From Acinetobacter populi (GTDB taxonomy: Bacteria; Pseudomonadota; Gammaproteobacteria; Pseudomonadales; Moraxellaceae), in the NCBI RefSeq assembly GCF_002174125.1, contig NZ_NEXX01000004.1, positions 1 through 64,000 of the forward strand: a stretch of DNA of 64,000 bases, read 5' to 3'. The notes beneath the pieces were generated by a model. It saw nothing but the letters and a program-made list of their open reading frames with translations, was not told the DNA's origin and did not search any database. Below are positions 25,821-35,498 of this stretch, piece by piece. Made by a program: the position numbers and the translations under genes. Each line of letters starts with the position of its first letter. The stretch's first letter is position 1.

Positions 25821-28800
25821 TTAAAATTTATAAGTTAAACCCAGTTTAAATGTACGTCCAGGGGCTGCCATTGCACTACGTGTTAATGGATCAATATAAA
25901 ATTGATTACTCAAATTTGTGCCGACGAGTTCCACTCTTGCTTGTTCATTAATCTGATAATTTGCATAGGCATCAAATATCCATGTATCGTCCCAAGCTAA
26001 TGGTACATTTAGATAATAACCAGCATTTAAATCCAAGCTACCTTCTTTTCTCAAGTAACTCTCGTATTTCTTATAAAATGTTGCTCTTGCACCAAACTCT
26101 AAACGCTCATCAAAAAATCTTGCACCAATTAATCCATTAAAACTTAACTTAGGTGTAGCCATAGTGACTAAATAACCATTCGGAAAACCATCATCCACAC
26201 ATTTTTGATAAGTATTAGTGGCATAGGTAGAACTAGATAACATTTGCTGTACAGCTACATTCTCATCACAAACTTTGTTTTTTAAATTATAAGCGATACT
26301 CGCATCAGCAAAAAAACCTCCATTATCAAATCGGCTTTGTAGTTCCAGTCCTTCTAATGTCTGTTTTTCAAGATTAGTAAACATTAAATTACGATCACGC
26401 TCAATAACATCCTTGGTTTTGTGATGGAAATATGCAAGTTTAATATCTGCATTGCGAACTGTCTTAAACCAGTTACGAGCGTCATAAACATAACCAATTT
26501 CCGAACTAAATGTATGTTCTGGCTTTAAACCTAAATAAGGTAAATTTGCCGAAAACCCAACAGTACTTTCGAATAAACTCGGCATCCGGTATTCTTCTGC
26601 ATAACGGGCATAAATCCTGTTATTTTCATTAAGTTGAATTGCTGCACTAAACTGTGGTGCCCATGCACTGTCTTTAGTCTTTGTTACTTCCGTAATAGGA
26701 ATTAAGTTATACGTAGCTCGAGGCGTTGTAGAGGTTAAAACATAATCTACACCTTCCACACCTAAGGTAGTATCTAGAGAATCTAATGGGTTATCTACAA
26801 TATTCATTTTCCCACTGGCATCTGCTGTCCATGCCAATGTATTACTTTGAGACCAATACCTAGTATATAAGGTACTACTCGGATCAACTGTAGCATAATC
26901 TCCATCCCAATCAGGATTACTATTTCTATAATTAGTTTCAGCAAGAGTTAATAGTCGTTGTTGTGCTGACGTTCGTGTTTCAGGTACAGTAAGATACTCT
27001 ACAGTATACCCTGTTAGCTGATATCTAGATTTTAATTGACTAGAAGATGTGCCAGTTGTATTTAAATTACTATTTAAAAAATCGTCAAATGCCCAGTAAT
27101 TACGATACCGCATTCCTGCCTCTAACGTTAACCAATCAATGGGGCGATAATTAAAGTTAAAATCAAATGTCTTTTCTTCTCTGCGCCCTGCACGTGGTAA
27201 TGCCTGAAAAGTTGTAACATTTGTACCATATTCACCATAAATATCATCAGAACTAAGTTTTTCTTTTAAGAAACTTCCCCCTAATGTTAAATCTAGATTA
27301 TCCAGTACATTAATCTTATTACTGACTGTAATTCCTTTACGGGTATTATCAGAATTAGCGACTGCTGTATTGGTAATAATATTTGTCGTTGGCATAATAA
27401 ATGTTGGCCAACCACCACGAGTATAAGTATTACTTTCAGTATCTGTTTGCCAAATATTAGCCGAAAAATCAATCCAGCGATTATTTTCTGGTTTATATTT
27501 ATATTCTACACTATATGCTTTTGATTCAACTACACTTAAAGGCCACTGTGGTACGCCTGTTTCTGGAGTCACAGACCATGTAATACGTGACGGTAAAATT
27601 TCTCCATATTCATTCTTGGTTTGACGATAAGTTAACTTAATATTTTGATCTTCCGTAGGACGATACGTTCCTTTCAATAACCATGAAGTCATATGACTTG
27701 ATGTATTTGCTACCTCACCCCCAGGCTTATAAACAGATGCAAAATAGGGAATATAATCTAAACTGCTTGAAGGTTCTGCTTGATCATAAAAACTTGAATT
27801 ATTTGTCCCCGAAAAATAATTGCCTCGTTTTCTTTCTGCATATACAGCCAATAGATCAAATTTATCTTGTTTAGTTGCTAAAGCAATACGTCCAGCTACA
27901 TCATCACCATTAAATAAACTATTGTCATTACCAGTACGATTTTTTTTGTAAATATCAGGATCATATAATGCCGTACCTATTTGAGTCCAAGCTGGTGTAT
28001 CAGCATAATTCTGACCAACATATTGTAATGTTGGCAGATTAGGATCTATGGAATTGCTAGAACCCTCAATTTTAATTTCTGCACCATATTTTTTCCCGGG
28101 ACGGACGATATCATCCGCTTCCAATGTTTTGACCAGTACGCCACCTCCAACTGAGGTAGTTGCATTTGCTTCTAATGATGGTCCTTTTATAACCTCAATA
28201 CCGCCAATTAAGTTTGGGTCAATATAATTACGATTATTTACGCCATTATAGCCACGCCATACGGCAATGGATTGCTCGGTACCATCAATAGTTAAAGGTA
28301 CACGTCCCACACCTTGGATCCCACGAACACTTGGATCTAGTGCGCCACTATTTCTTGCATCGCCGCTATATACGCCTACCATCCCTCTTACAACATCAGC
28401 TGGATTTGTCCCTTTAAATCGCTCTATATATTCTTTACCGGCGTATACAGAAGAACGGTTTTTATCGTAAACATCGTCATAGCCTTGGGTATCACGGTCT
28501 TTTTCTCCATATACGGTTAAAGGTGCAAGCTGTACTGCTTCTTGTTGTATGCGCTGAATCTCTTGTTGTTCTGTAATATTGTTATTATTCTCGGCAGTTT
28601 GATTTGCTTGCATTAAAACTGAATTTGCATTGTTATTTTGTTGCACAGCACTGGCTGGTGCTTCCTGCACAATATAGCCCGCTGGTGTTTTTTGGATCTG
28701 GAATGGCGTATTGCTTAATAATGCCTGTAAAGCCTGATCGACTGTATATTGCCCGGATAAGGCCTCCACCTGATAAGTATTGGTTTTATTGGTATCTAGT

Positions 28801-29000
28801 AATAATGTGACATTGGCCCGTTGTGCTACGGCATTGAGAGCATCCGTAAGGCTACCTTTTTGAATCTGGTAATTAATCTCTGTTGAAGAAGTTGCTGCAT
28901 GAGCAGGTGCTATCAATAAAGAAGATGCAATTGCAAGTGATATGCTTAGACTCAACTGTTTAAAAATCAATTGCTTTGGTTGTTTTAAAAAACTGTTCAT
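25821..29000 (-). CDS. hphR: TonB-dependent hemophore/heme receptor with STN signalling domain
   Basis: A 1059-residue outer-membrane receptor. The signal peptide ends at APAHA (about residue 36). An STN domain follows at about residues 40-115 (YQIQKGSLTDALNAVAQRANVTLLLD ... YTVDQALQALLSNTPF), the part that contacts FecR in cell-surface signalling. After a Gln/Asn-rich linker come the plug (DPSVRGIQGVGRVPLTIDGTEQ, VIKGPS) and a large barrel ending RTFKLGLTYKF. Its order with hphA-slam and its size match the HphA receptor HphR of A. baumannii. The frame opens at 29036, but the ATG at 29000 has GGAACGGGG just upstream and starts the signal peptide, so I prefer it. The putative ECF promoter and a Fur-like box lie upstream. 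Confidence 0.87.
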   Translation of the reverse strand: MNSFLKQPKQLIFKQLSLSISLAIASSLLIAPAHAATSSTEINYQIQKGSLTDALNAVAQRANVTLLLDTNKTNTYQVEALSGQYTVDQALQALLSNTPFQIQKTPAGYIVQEAPASAVQQNNNANSVLMQANQTAENNNNITEQQEIQRIQQEAVQLAPLTVYGEKDRDTQGYDDVYDKNRSSVYAGKEYIERFKGTNPADVVRGMVGVYSGDARNSGALDPSVRGIQGVGRVPLTIDGTEQSIAVWRGYNGVNNRNYIDPNLIGGIEVIKGPSLEANATTSVGGGVLVKTLEADDIVRPGKKYGAEIKIEGSSNSIDPNLPTLQYVGQNYADTPAWTQIGTALYDPDIYKKNRTGNDNSLFNGDDVAGRIALATKQDKFDLLAVYAERKRGNYFSGTNNSSFYDQAEPSSSLDYIPYFASVYKPGGEVANTSSHMTSWLLKGTYRPTEDQNIKLTYRQTKNEYGEILPSRITWSVTPETGVPQWPLSVVESKAYSVEYKYKPENNRWIDFSANIWQTDTESNTYTRGGWPTFIMPTTNIITNTAVANSDNTRKGITVSNKINVLDNLDLTLGGSFLKEKLSSDDIYGEYGTNVTTFQALPRAGRREEKTFDFNFNYRPIDWLTLEAGMRYRNYWAFDDFLNSNLNTTGTSSSQLKSRYQLTGYTVEYLTVPETRTSAQQRLLTLAETNYRNSNPDWDGDYATVDPSSTLYTRYWSQSNTLAWTADASGKMNIVDNPLDSLDTTLGVEGVDYVLTSTTPRATYNLIPITEVTKTKDSAWAPQFSAAIQLNENNRIYARYAEEYRMPSLFESTVGFSANLPYLGLKPEHTFSSEIGYVYDARNWFKTVRNADIKLAYFHHKTKDVIERDRNLMFTNLEKQTLEGLELQSRFDNGGFFADASIAYNLKNKVCDENVAVQQMLSSSTYATNTYQKCVDDGFPNGYLVTMATPKLSFNGLIGARFFDERLEFGARATFYKKYESYLRKEGSLDLNAGYYLNVPLAWDDTWIFDAYANYQINEQARVELVGTNLSNQFYIDPLTRSAMAAPGRTFKLGLTYKF

Positions 29001-29019
29001 GCCCCGTTCCAGATACAAA

Positions 29020-29034
29020 TGAGAATCATTAATC
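29020..29034 (-). promoter_or_regulatory. Fur-box-like site in the hphR leader
   Basis: TGAGAATCATTAATC carries the classic GAGAATCATT Fur core: the left half matches the 7-1-7 consensus at 6 of 7, the right half at 4 of 7. It lies between the putative ECF promoter and the ATG at 29000, where bound Fur would block elongation. Confidence 0.55.
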
Positions 29035-29072
29035 ATGAAGACTTACAAAAAAGCCTTGGTTTATACTTAATA

Positions 29073-29104
29073 TGACGAATGAGATAAAAAAATTACGCAA
29101 AAAA
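29073..29104 (-). promoter_or_regulatory. putative ECF sigma (FecI-type) promoter of hphR
   Basis: On the minus strand TTTTTTGCGTA (core 29094-29099) and ATTCGTCA (29073-29080) are 13 bp apart. Sequence and spacing are the same as in the motif before tonB-hemO at 17851-17882. The start point would be about 65 bp before the ATG at 29000. Confidence 0.68.
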
Positions 29105-29185
29105 ATTACATAAAAATTTAGAGAAATTACACGATCTTGTTTTTTTACTTTTAATTCAGGGTTATGTATGTGGCATACCTTACTA

Positions 29186-29229
29186 TTTCGTCATACTTAC
29201 TAAGGGCAAGTATCCAATGCAAAGTTCAG
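29186..29229. repeat. single diverged copy of the dispersed palindromic repeat
   Basis: CGTCATACTT ... AAGTATCCA ... GCAAAGTTCAG has the same frame as the units at 20990-21095 (CGTCAT, palindromic core, ATCCAG, TGCAAAGTTCAG). It lies at the 3' end of the second tonB, so repeat copies are present on both sides of the hphR-hphA-slam block. Confidence 0.65.
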
Positions 29230-29237
29230 AAATTTTA

Positions 29238-30140
29238 CTACTGCACATTAAACATCGAATCTTTTGCATCAAACCGCCATGTCCGTACAATCCGTAGTTC
29301 ACTGATATCTTTCATACCGGCATCAAACTTTCCAAATGGCATGGCCCGACGTACCGATGCTTTTGCTGCTTCATCCAGAATCGGATGTCCTGAACTTTCC
29401 AGTAAGCGGATCGCACGTATTCCCCCTTGTGCATTGAGAATGACCATCAAACGGACATCTCCCGACAATCCCTGTTGCCTTGCAGCTTCCGGATAATAGC
29501 GATTACCAAACATTTCCACTTTCTGGCGGAACCGATCCAGATACGCTGCCGAGGCATCCTGTTTGGATTGAATGTCCGTTACAGTTTTCACTTTTTGTTT
29601 CTTGGCATACATTTGCTGACGCTGTGCAAACTGCGCTTCGATACTGGCGATCATGGCTGCACGGGATTGGCGCTGACTTTCAAGTTGATCCTGTACTTTT
29701 TTACGTTCTTCATCCTGACTCTGTTTCTGCCAGCTTAATGTGGTCATCAACATTCTTTCCTGAAAATCCAGTGCTTTTTTCTGAGACAATTGCTCCAGCA
29801 TTTCCTGTTGCTGCTCCCCCATTGAACTGTCTGGTGCGGTCACTGGAATAGGTGTTGTTTTGCTATACTTTTGCTTCAGTTCGCCATCACCTTTTTGATC
29901 TTTTTGTGCCAAAAAATCTGCATCTTCAACTTTATCGTTATTCAAATGTACAGCAATGGTCACATCTTTGGTCGACATCGGCGAAGATGAACCGAAGATA
30001 AACTGAATACTCAGGATTGCAAGATGCAAAAGGACTGCGATCATCATTGCCACAAGAAAAACAGGATCTTTCCACCAGTGTTTGTTGACCACTGCTGCCT
30101 GTAAAAACTGTAAATAGTCCTGCTTTGACTGTTCTGCCAA
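29238..30140 (-). CDS. energy transducer TonB (second copy)
   Basis: A 300-residue TonB-family protein. One transmembrane anchor (about residues 27-48, VFLVAMMIAVLLHLAILSIQFIF) is followed by a charged coiled-coil spacer rich in Gln, Lys and Glu rather than the usual Pro-rich spacer. The C-terminal TonB domain includes YYPEAARQQGLSGDVRLMVILNAQG and the ending RIVRTWRFDA. The start is a TTG at 30140 with AGGGA 4-5 nt upstream; the next Met lies inside the membrane segment. It is upstream of hphR on the same strand, but the ECF-type promoter and a repeat lie between, so it is a separate unit. Which receptor it serves is not shown. Confidence 0.85.
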   Translation of the reverse strand: MAEQSKQDYLQFLQAAVVNKHWWKDPVFLVAMMIAVLLHLAILSIQFIFGSSSPMSTKDVTIAVHLNNDKVEDADFLAQKDQKGDGELKQKYSKTTPIPVTAPDSSMGEQQQEMLEQLSQKKALDFQERMLMTTLSWQKQSQDEERKKVQDQLESQRQSRAAMIASIEAQFAQRQQMYAKKQKVKTVTDIQSKQDASAAYLDRFRQKVEMFGNRYYPEAARQQGLSGDVRLMVILNAQGGIRAIRLLESSGHPILDEAAKASVRRAMPFGKFDAGMKDISELRIVRTWRFDAKDSMFNVQ

Positions 30141-30343
30141 GTATCCCTACCCCTTGATACATTGAAATCAATTGATTTACACGTATAATCATACGACATG
30201 TTGATTTATACATGTTTTATTAGCGCTTTTTCATCGCTTGTATAAGAAACGTATTTTAAGCACAATCTATATTAAAGCAAACTGCATAGCATATAAACCT
30301 GCGATCATTGCAATCAGCCACCCTTATTTTATAGTGAGCCAGT

Positions 30344-31021
30344 ATGTCGCGTATTTTTTCTAAAATCACATCATCTGTCCAGCAACTTTATCAACGTGCA
30401 GAAGATTTAATCGAAGAAGAAAGAGACTTTTCGGTTTCACAGAATCTACTCAATGCCACCTTCAAAAAATATGTCACCGACAATGTAGATTTACTCAAAG
30501 ACTTGCATGCCGATGTCTATGACGACTGGTTAAGACTGTATGCCACTGTCGATGTCGTCGGTATCTATGCTGCACTTTCTGTTGATTTAAAACTGGTACA
30601 AATGGAGTTCAATAAAGAAACTCAACTGGTTGTCTTTGAACAAATCAGCAAAACTCAGGTGATCGAAGCCCGCTTTGATAAAATGTATAAAAAATTAGGC
30701 GCAAATTTTGCCTTATTCGTATTTCAAAAAGTACTGGATAAAGATCCTTTAGGGCCGATCTTGCAGCATTATAATATTGTGCAGGTCAAACACGGTTTGC
30801 TTTATCTTGATCTAAATCGCTGGTTAGGCGATATAGAAAGTGTAATGCGGACTTTGCGTAAGGTGCATATCAATCACGGTATTTTAAAAGAAACCGAACT
30901 GGTACTGCTTGCCAATGTCAATCTGGACGGAATATTCAATCGGGACAAACAGGACAATATCTTTGATGATCTTGAACTGGACGACGACGGTAAAACCACG
31001 ATCAGCCCGATTAAAGACTAG
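30344..31021 (+). CDS. conserved hypothetical protein
   Basis: A 225-residue cytoplasmic protein that I know only as a Moraxellaceae conserved hypothetical. It has no signal peptide and no membrane segment. The N-terminal 45 residues are helical and charged (QRAEDLIEEERDF); the middle looks alpha/beta (LRLYATVDVVGIYAALSVDLKLVQMEF), and the C-terminus is acidic (DDLELDDDGK). It is divergent from the second tonB, with about 200 bp between them. The start ATG has GTGAG some 9 nt upstream. No function is proposed. Confidence 0.72.
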   Translation: MSRIFSKITSSVQQLYQRAEDLIEEERDFSVSQNLLNATFKKYVTDNVDLLKDLHADVYDDWLRLYATVDVVGIYAALSVDLKLVQMEFNKETQLVVFEQISKTQVIEARFDKMYKKLGANFALFVFQKVLDKDPLGPILQHYNIVQVKHGLLYLDLNRWLGDIESVMRTLRKVHINHGILKETELVLLANVNLDGIFNRDKQDNIFDDLELDDDGKTTISPIKD

Positions 31022-31162
31022 GATGTCTAGAACTCGCCAAGTACTTTCTTCACATTTTAATACTTCGCTCACATTTTGATACATTTATCCCATCGTAATT
31101 TGTATGTGGGCTTCTTAAGCTAAGTTTTGGTAAATCAAACAATTATATTTGAGAGGCATTTT

Positions 31163-31861
31163 ATGAAGACCTTTTCTGCTGCAATACGGACAATTGCATT
31201 GACGACTTTCGTCGCAGCAAGCTTCACTTTTGCCGCAGCAAGCCATGCATTAACACCGTTTTCGGCAACCTATCAATTCACTTATGGCAATAAAACCATG
31301 GGCGATGCGACACGCAAACTCAGTAAGCAAGGCAATCTATGGCAGTATCAATTCAGTTCCAAGATTCCATTGATTGGCAGTGCGATGGAAACCAGTAAAT
31401 TTGGCTTTAGCCAAGGACAAATTCAATCTGTCAGTTATCAACGTCAGACCAAAATTCTGGTGCATAATGATGTGGTTAGTATGAATTTCAAACCGCAGCA
31501 AAAACAAATCCAGACCAGCCGGAAAGGCACTTCACGTGTGTTAACTTGGCAAAATGGCGTACTGGATGATTTAAATGCCGAGTTACAAGTGCGTGAAGAC
31601 CTTAAACAAAGTGGTTTAAAATCCAGCTATCTGATTGCCGATTATAAGGAAGTTGAAGCACGCCAATTTGTCAAAGAAGGTTCGGAAAAGATTAAGGCTG
31701 CCGATGGCAAAAGCTATGATACGGTTAAAATTCGTTTAAAACATGATCGTGCCAATAAAAACACCATTTTCTGGCTGGCACCGAGTCTGGATTATTTACC
31801 TGTGAAAGTAACACATCAGGATGGTGATCAATCCTATGGCTTATTGTTAAAAGCACTTTAG
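31163..31861 (+). CDS. DUF3108 family exported protein
   Basis: A 232-residue exported protein of the DUF3108 family. The signal peptide is about residues 1-29 (ending AASHA). The mature part begins LTPFSATYQFTYGNKTMGDATRKL and is all-beta, ending FWLAPSLDYLPVKVTHQDG, the usual ending of this lipid-carrier-like outer-envelope family. The ATG at 31163 has GAGAGG 6 nt upstream; the frame also extends to a GTG-type start at 31127, which I reject because it would precede the signal peptide. The family function is unknown. No partner gene is obvious. Confidence 0.85.
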   Translation: MKTFSAAIRTIALTTFVAASFTFAAASHALTPFSATYQFTYGNKTMGDATRKLSKQGNLWQYQFSSKIPLIGSAMETSKFGFSQGQIQSVSYQRQTKILVHNDVVSMNFKPQQKQIQTSRKGTSRVLTWQNGVLDDLNAELQVREDLKQSGLKSSYLIADYKEVEARQFVKEGSEKIKAADGKSYDTVKIRLKHDRANKNTIFWLAPSLDYLPVKVTHQDGDQSYGLLLKAL

Positions 31862-31941
31862 CAATTCATCGTAAATCTATTAATATTTCTCTTTTGCGGC
31901 TTGCTTTTTAAAATCTACTTTTTAAAATATGCCTTTGCTTA

Positions 31942-32587
<646 letters not shown>

Positions 32588-32595
32588 GTCTGAAC

Positions 32596-32642
32596 ATCGT
32601 ATTGTCATTGATATCCCCTGATACGCTGACAATACGATTTTA
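32596..32642 (+). terminator. terminator of xpt
   Basis: ATCGTATTGTCA (32596-32607) and TGACAATACGAT (32627-32638) form a perfect 12-bp stem followed by TTTT, just after the xpt stop. Confidence 0.72.
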
Positions 32643-32791
32643 ATCCTGTCGATTTTCTTTTGCTTATTCCAGATTGCCTGGGTCATTACATCTATTCATT
32701 ATAAACAATCCCCTTGTCCTGTATTATGATTGATTCTTCACATAAAAATCGATCTGTCTAGCCGCAACAACATACGACAAAGAGGGATAAA

Positions 32792-33460
32792 ATGAGTCTG
32801 TCTATATGGAAAAGTGTCGATCATTATTTTAATACCTTGCTCATCAATGAAGATCCTGCCTTGCAACATGCTGTGCAAAATAGTCAGGATGCTGGTTTGC
32901 CCGCTATTCAGGTTGCAGCCAATCAAGGAAAGTTTTTACACCTACTGGCACAAATTCAGGGTGCCAAACATATTCTGGAAATCGGAACACTGGGCGGCTA
33001 CAGTACTATCTGGTTAGCCCGTGCGTTGCCACCAAATGGCAAGCTGATTAGTCTGGAAATTAATCCACATCATGCCGATATCGCAGCACAAAACATTGCT
33101 GCCGCACAACTGGCGGACCGGGTAGAAATTCAGGTCGGTGCAGCATTGCCCTCACTGGAAAAGCTATTTGATACACATGGTACCAGTTTTGACTTTATCT
33201 TTATCGATGCAGATAAACAGAATAATCTGTATTATTTTGAGTGGGCTTTAAAACTAGCTCATGTTGGAACAGTAATTGTGGTAGATAATGTGGTTCGTCG
33301 GGGCGAGGTTGCCAATCCGGACAATCATGAACCTGATGTTGAAGGTGTACGCCAACTGACCGACTATTTATCCCGTGAACCCCGAATCAGTGCCACTGCG
33401 CTGCAAACCGTTGGCGAGAAAAGCTACGATGGTTTTATTCTTGCCCGCGTCATTGCATGA
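32792..33460 (+). CDS. class I SAM-dependent O-methyltransferase (caffeoyl-CoA OMT-like)
   Basis: A 222-residue O-methyltransferase of the Methyltransf_3 family. Motif I is EIGTLGGYSTIWLA (about residues 67-80), with EINPHHADIA after strand 2. The metal-binding FIDADKQN (about residues 137-144) and VVDNVVRRGEV complete the divalent-cation-dependent catechol-type site. Such enzymes methylate catechol-like hydroxyls; the natural substrate in bacteria is usually unknown. The ATG has a good AGAGGGA site. It is convergent with wrbA, and the two share a hairpin at their ends. Confidence 0.88.
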   Translation: MSLSIWKSVDHYFNTLLINEDPALQHAVQNSQDAGLPAIQVAANQGKFLHLLAQIQGAKHILEIGTLGGYSTIWLARALPPNGKLISLEINPHHADIAAQNIAAAQLADRVEIQVGAALPSLEKLFDTHGTSFDFIFIDADKQNNLYYFEWALKLAHVGTVIVVDNVVRRGEVANPDNHEPDVEGVRQLTDYLSREPRISATALQTVGEKSYDGFILARVIA

Positions 33461-33483
33461 TCAAAAAAAGATGATGCTTTAAA

Positions 33484-33526
33484 ACAAAAGATTGCAGCTG
33501 CAAAATATTAAACTGCAATCTTTTGT
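33484..33526. terminator. terminator hairpin between O-methyltransferase and wrbA
   Basis: A perfect 14-bp inverted repeat (33484-33497 with 33513-33526). Its right arm lies inside the last codons of wrbA. Read on the minus strand the stem runs into TTTTGTTTT, so it mainly ends wrbA; it may also stop the plus-strand transcript. Confidence 0.75.
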
Positions 33527-34104
33527 ACCAGCTTGGCCAGCCGCTCGCCCTGTGCCACACATAAACGTTTTTCATCCTCAGATAAACCCTGATCATGACG
33601 TGGTCCGCTGACATGACTGACACCATAGGGCGTGCCGCCAGTTCGGGTATTGGATAATGCCGGCTCTGCATTGCTTAGCCCCATGATCAACATGCCATGA
33701 TGTAATAATGGTGGATACATGCTCAGTAAAGTCGTCTCCTGTCCACCATGCATCGAACCGGTCGAGGTAAATACACAAGCAGGTTTATCCTGTAATGCGC
33801 CACTTAACCAAAGACTGGTGGTTTGATCCCAGAAATATTTCATCTGACTGGCCATATTGCCAAAACGTGTTGGACTGCCCAATGCCAGGCCGGCACAATT
33901 TTGCAAATCCTGTAAGCTACAATACAAATCGCCTTCGGTGGGAATGCTTGGTTCCGCATGTTCTACTGATGGAAATATCTCTGGCACAGTGCGGATTTTG
34001 ACCGCACAGCCCGTATTTTCAATGCCTTCGGCAATCAAATGCGCCAATTCCCGTGTGCTACCATATTTACTGTAATATAGAACCAAAATATAACATTGCA
34101 TCAT
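33508..34104 (-). CDS. wrbA: NAD(P)H:quinone oxidoreductase, WrbA type
   Basis: A 198-residue flavodoxin-fold FMN enzyme that reduces quinones by two electrons, avoiding semiquinone radicals. The FMN phosphate loop is VLYYSKYGSTRELA (about residues 7-20), and the WrbA signature GSPTRFGNMASQMKYFWDQT is at about residues 79-98. The C-terminus is HDQGLSEDEKRLCVAQGERLAK. The frame extends to 34191, but the family length and N-terminus point to the double ATG at 34101/34104. The ribosome binding site is weak. It is divergent from yihY. Confidence 0.9.
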   Translation of the reverse strand: MMQCYILVLYYSKYGSTRELAHLIAEGIENTGCAVKIRTVPEIFPSVEHAEPSIPTEGDLYCSLQDLQNCAGLALGSPTRFGNMASQMKYFWDQTTSLWLSGALQDKPACVFTSTGSMHGGQETTLLSMYPPLLHHGMLIMGLSNAEPALSNTRTGGTPYGVSHVSGPRHDQGLSEDEKRLCVAQGERLAKLVQKIAV

Positions 34105-34219
34105 TTTCAACGCTTTATAATCAATTTGAGACACATCATACGAAATTTTAAGTGTTACGCCAAATCTGATAAAAGCATGCTTGCCATTCACTGCTAAATT
34201 TTCATGGGGAAATGAATTT

Positions 34220-35464
34220 ATGCTAGAAAAATTGAAAGCTTCGCCTATCTTGGAGCAGCAATGGGTTCAATTTATTATTTTTATCTTTCGTCGTTTTGAG
34301 GCGGATCGTTGTCGTGAGCTTGCTGGATCGTTGACCTATACCACACTATTTGCAGTAGTTCCGATGCTCACAGTCTTTCTGGTGATCATCTCTTCGATTA
34401 AAGCCCTAGAACCTGCACGGCAACAATTACAGGAATGGATTTATAATAATTTTCTACCCAAAACCTCGATTGCTTTTGATCAGGCCCTGAGTTCATTTAC
34501 CGCCAATTCCAGTAATTTAACCATTATCGGTATCCTGTTTTTATTTGTTACCACAGTGATGATGCTGTCCAGTATTGAAGAAGCCTTCAACCGGATCTGG
34601 CGAGTACGCCAATCGCGTGGTGGTATTATTGGCTTTATGCGTTACTGGACCATTATTTCTTTGGGACCCATTATCCTCGGCACCGCATTTGTCCTTTCTT
34701 CTACCGTCACTTCAATCAACTTACTCAGCAATACGATTGGCGGTTATGAACTGGATTTTGCCTTTCTGCTGCGTTCAGTTTCCTTCTTCCTTACCTGTCT
34801 GGGCTTTAGCTTGTTATATTGGACTATTCCCAATCGTAGTGTGCCGATTCGCTCGGCATTTATTGCAGGTATATTTAGTGGCATCGTATTTGAATTACTG
34901 AAAAACCTGTTTGGTTTTATCATGAGTAACTTTACCAGTTATCAACTGGTCTATGGTGCATTTGCAGCAATTCCAATTTTCCTATTATGGATTTTTATTT
35001 CCTGGAATGTCATTTTACTGGGTGTAGAGATCAGTTATGGCATAACTGCATTTAGTTCAAAAACTACCATTACCCGTCATCCGATTGTGATGTTATTAGA
35101 TATTCTGGAATTGTTTTATAAAAAACAAAAAATCGGTGAATCGGTATCCGATAAAGAAGCACTGGATATTCTAGGCCGTAGTGAAATTGGTCGCTGGCCG
35201 TACTATATTGAATTACTGGAAAAACAAAAGCTGATTGCCGAAACCGATAAAAATGAATATGTGCTCATCCGTAATTTAAGTCAGGTGGATTTCTGGAGTT
35301 TTGCTACTGCGCTGCCCTTCCAGTTGCCACACCGCAAGGATCTGGGCAATATCCATCCGGATGATGAGTGGATGCAAGTATTGGGACCAGCACTTGCCGA
35401 AACCGATGAATATTTATCGGCAAAATTGTCTATGCCACTTTCCCGTATTTTTGAAACAAAATAA
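34220..35464 (+). CDS. yihY: YihY/UPF0761 family inner-membrane protein
   Basis: A 414-residue member of the YihY (formerly mis-named RNase BN) membrane family. After a cytoplasmic N-terminus with RRFEADRCRELAGSLTYTTLFAVVP, the family hallmark, about six transmembrane helices follow to about residue 285. An extra C-terminal cytoplasmic domain of about 130 residues has a winged-helix look (DKEALDILGRSEIGRWPYYIELLEKQKLI), as in the longer members. The biochemical role is unknown. ATG at 34220 has GGGGA upstream; the frame also runs back to 34181. Confidence 0.88.
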   Translation: MLEKLKASPILEQQWVQFIIFIFRRFEADRCRELAGSLTYTTLFAVVPMLTVFLVIISSIKALEPARQQLQEWIYNNFLPKTSIAFDQALSSFTANSSNLTIIGILFLFVTTVMMLSSIEEAFNRIWRVRQSRGGIIGFMRYWTIISLGPIILGTAFVLSSTVTSINLLSNTIGGYELDFAFLLRSVSFFLTCLGFSLLYWTIPNRSVPIRSAFIAGIFSGIVFELLKNLFGFIMSNFTSYQLVYGAFAAIPIFLLWIFISWNVILLGVEISYGITAFSSKTTITRHPIVMLLDILELFYKKQKIGESVSDKEALDILGRSEIGRWPYYIELLEKQKLIAETDKNEYVLIRNLSQVDFWSFATALPFQLPHRKDLGNIHPDDEWMQVLGPALAETDEYLSAKLSMPLSRIFETK

Positions 35465-35498
35465 ATATCCCACTAATGGATTGGATCATACCTAATAT

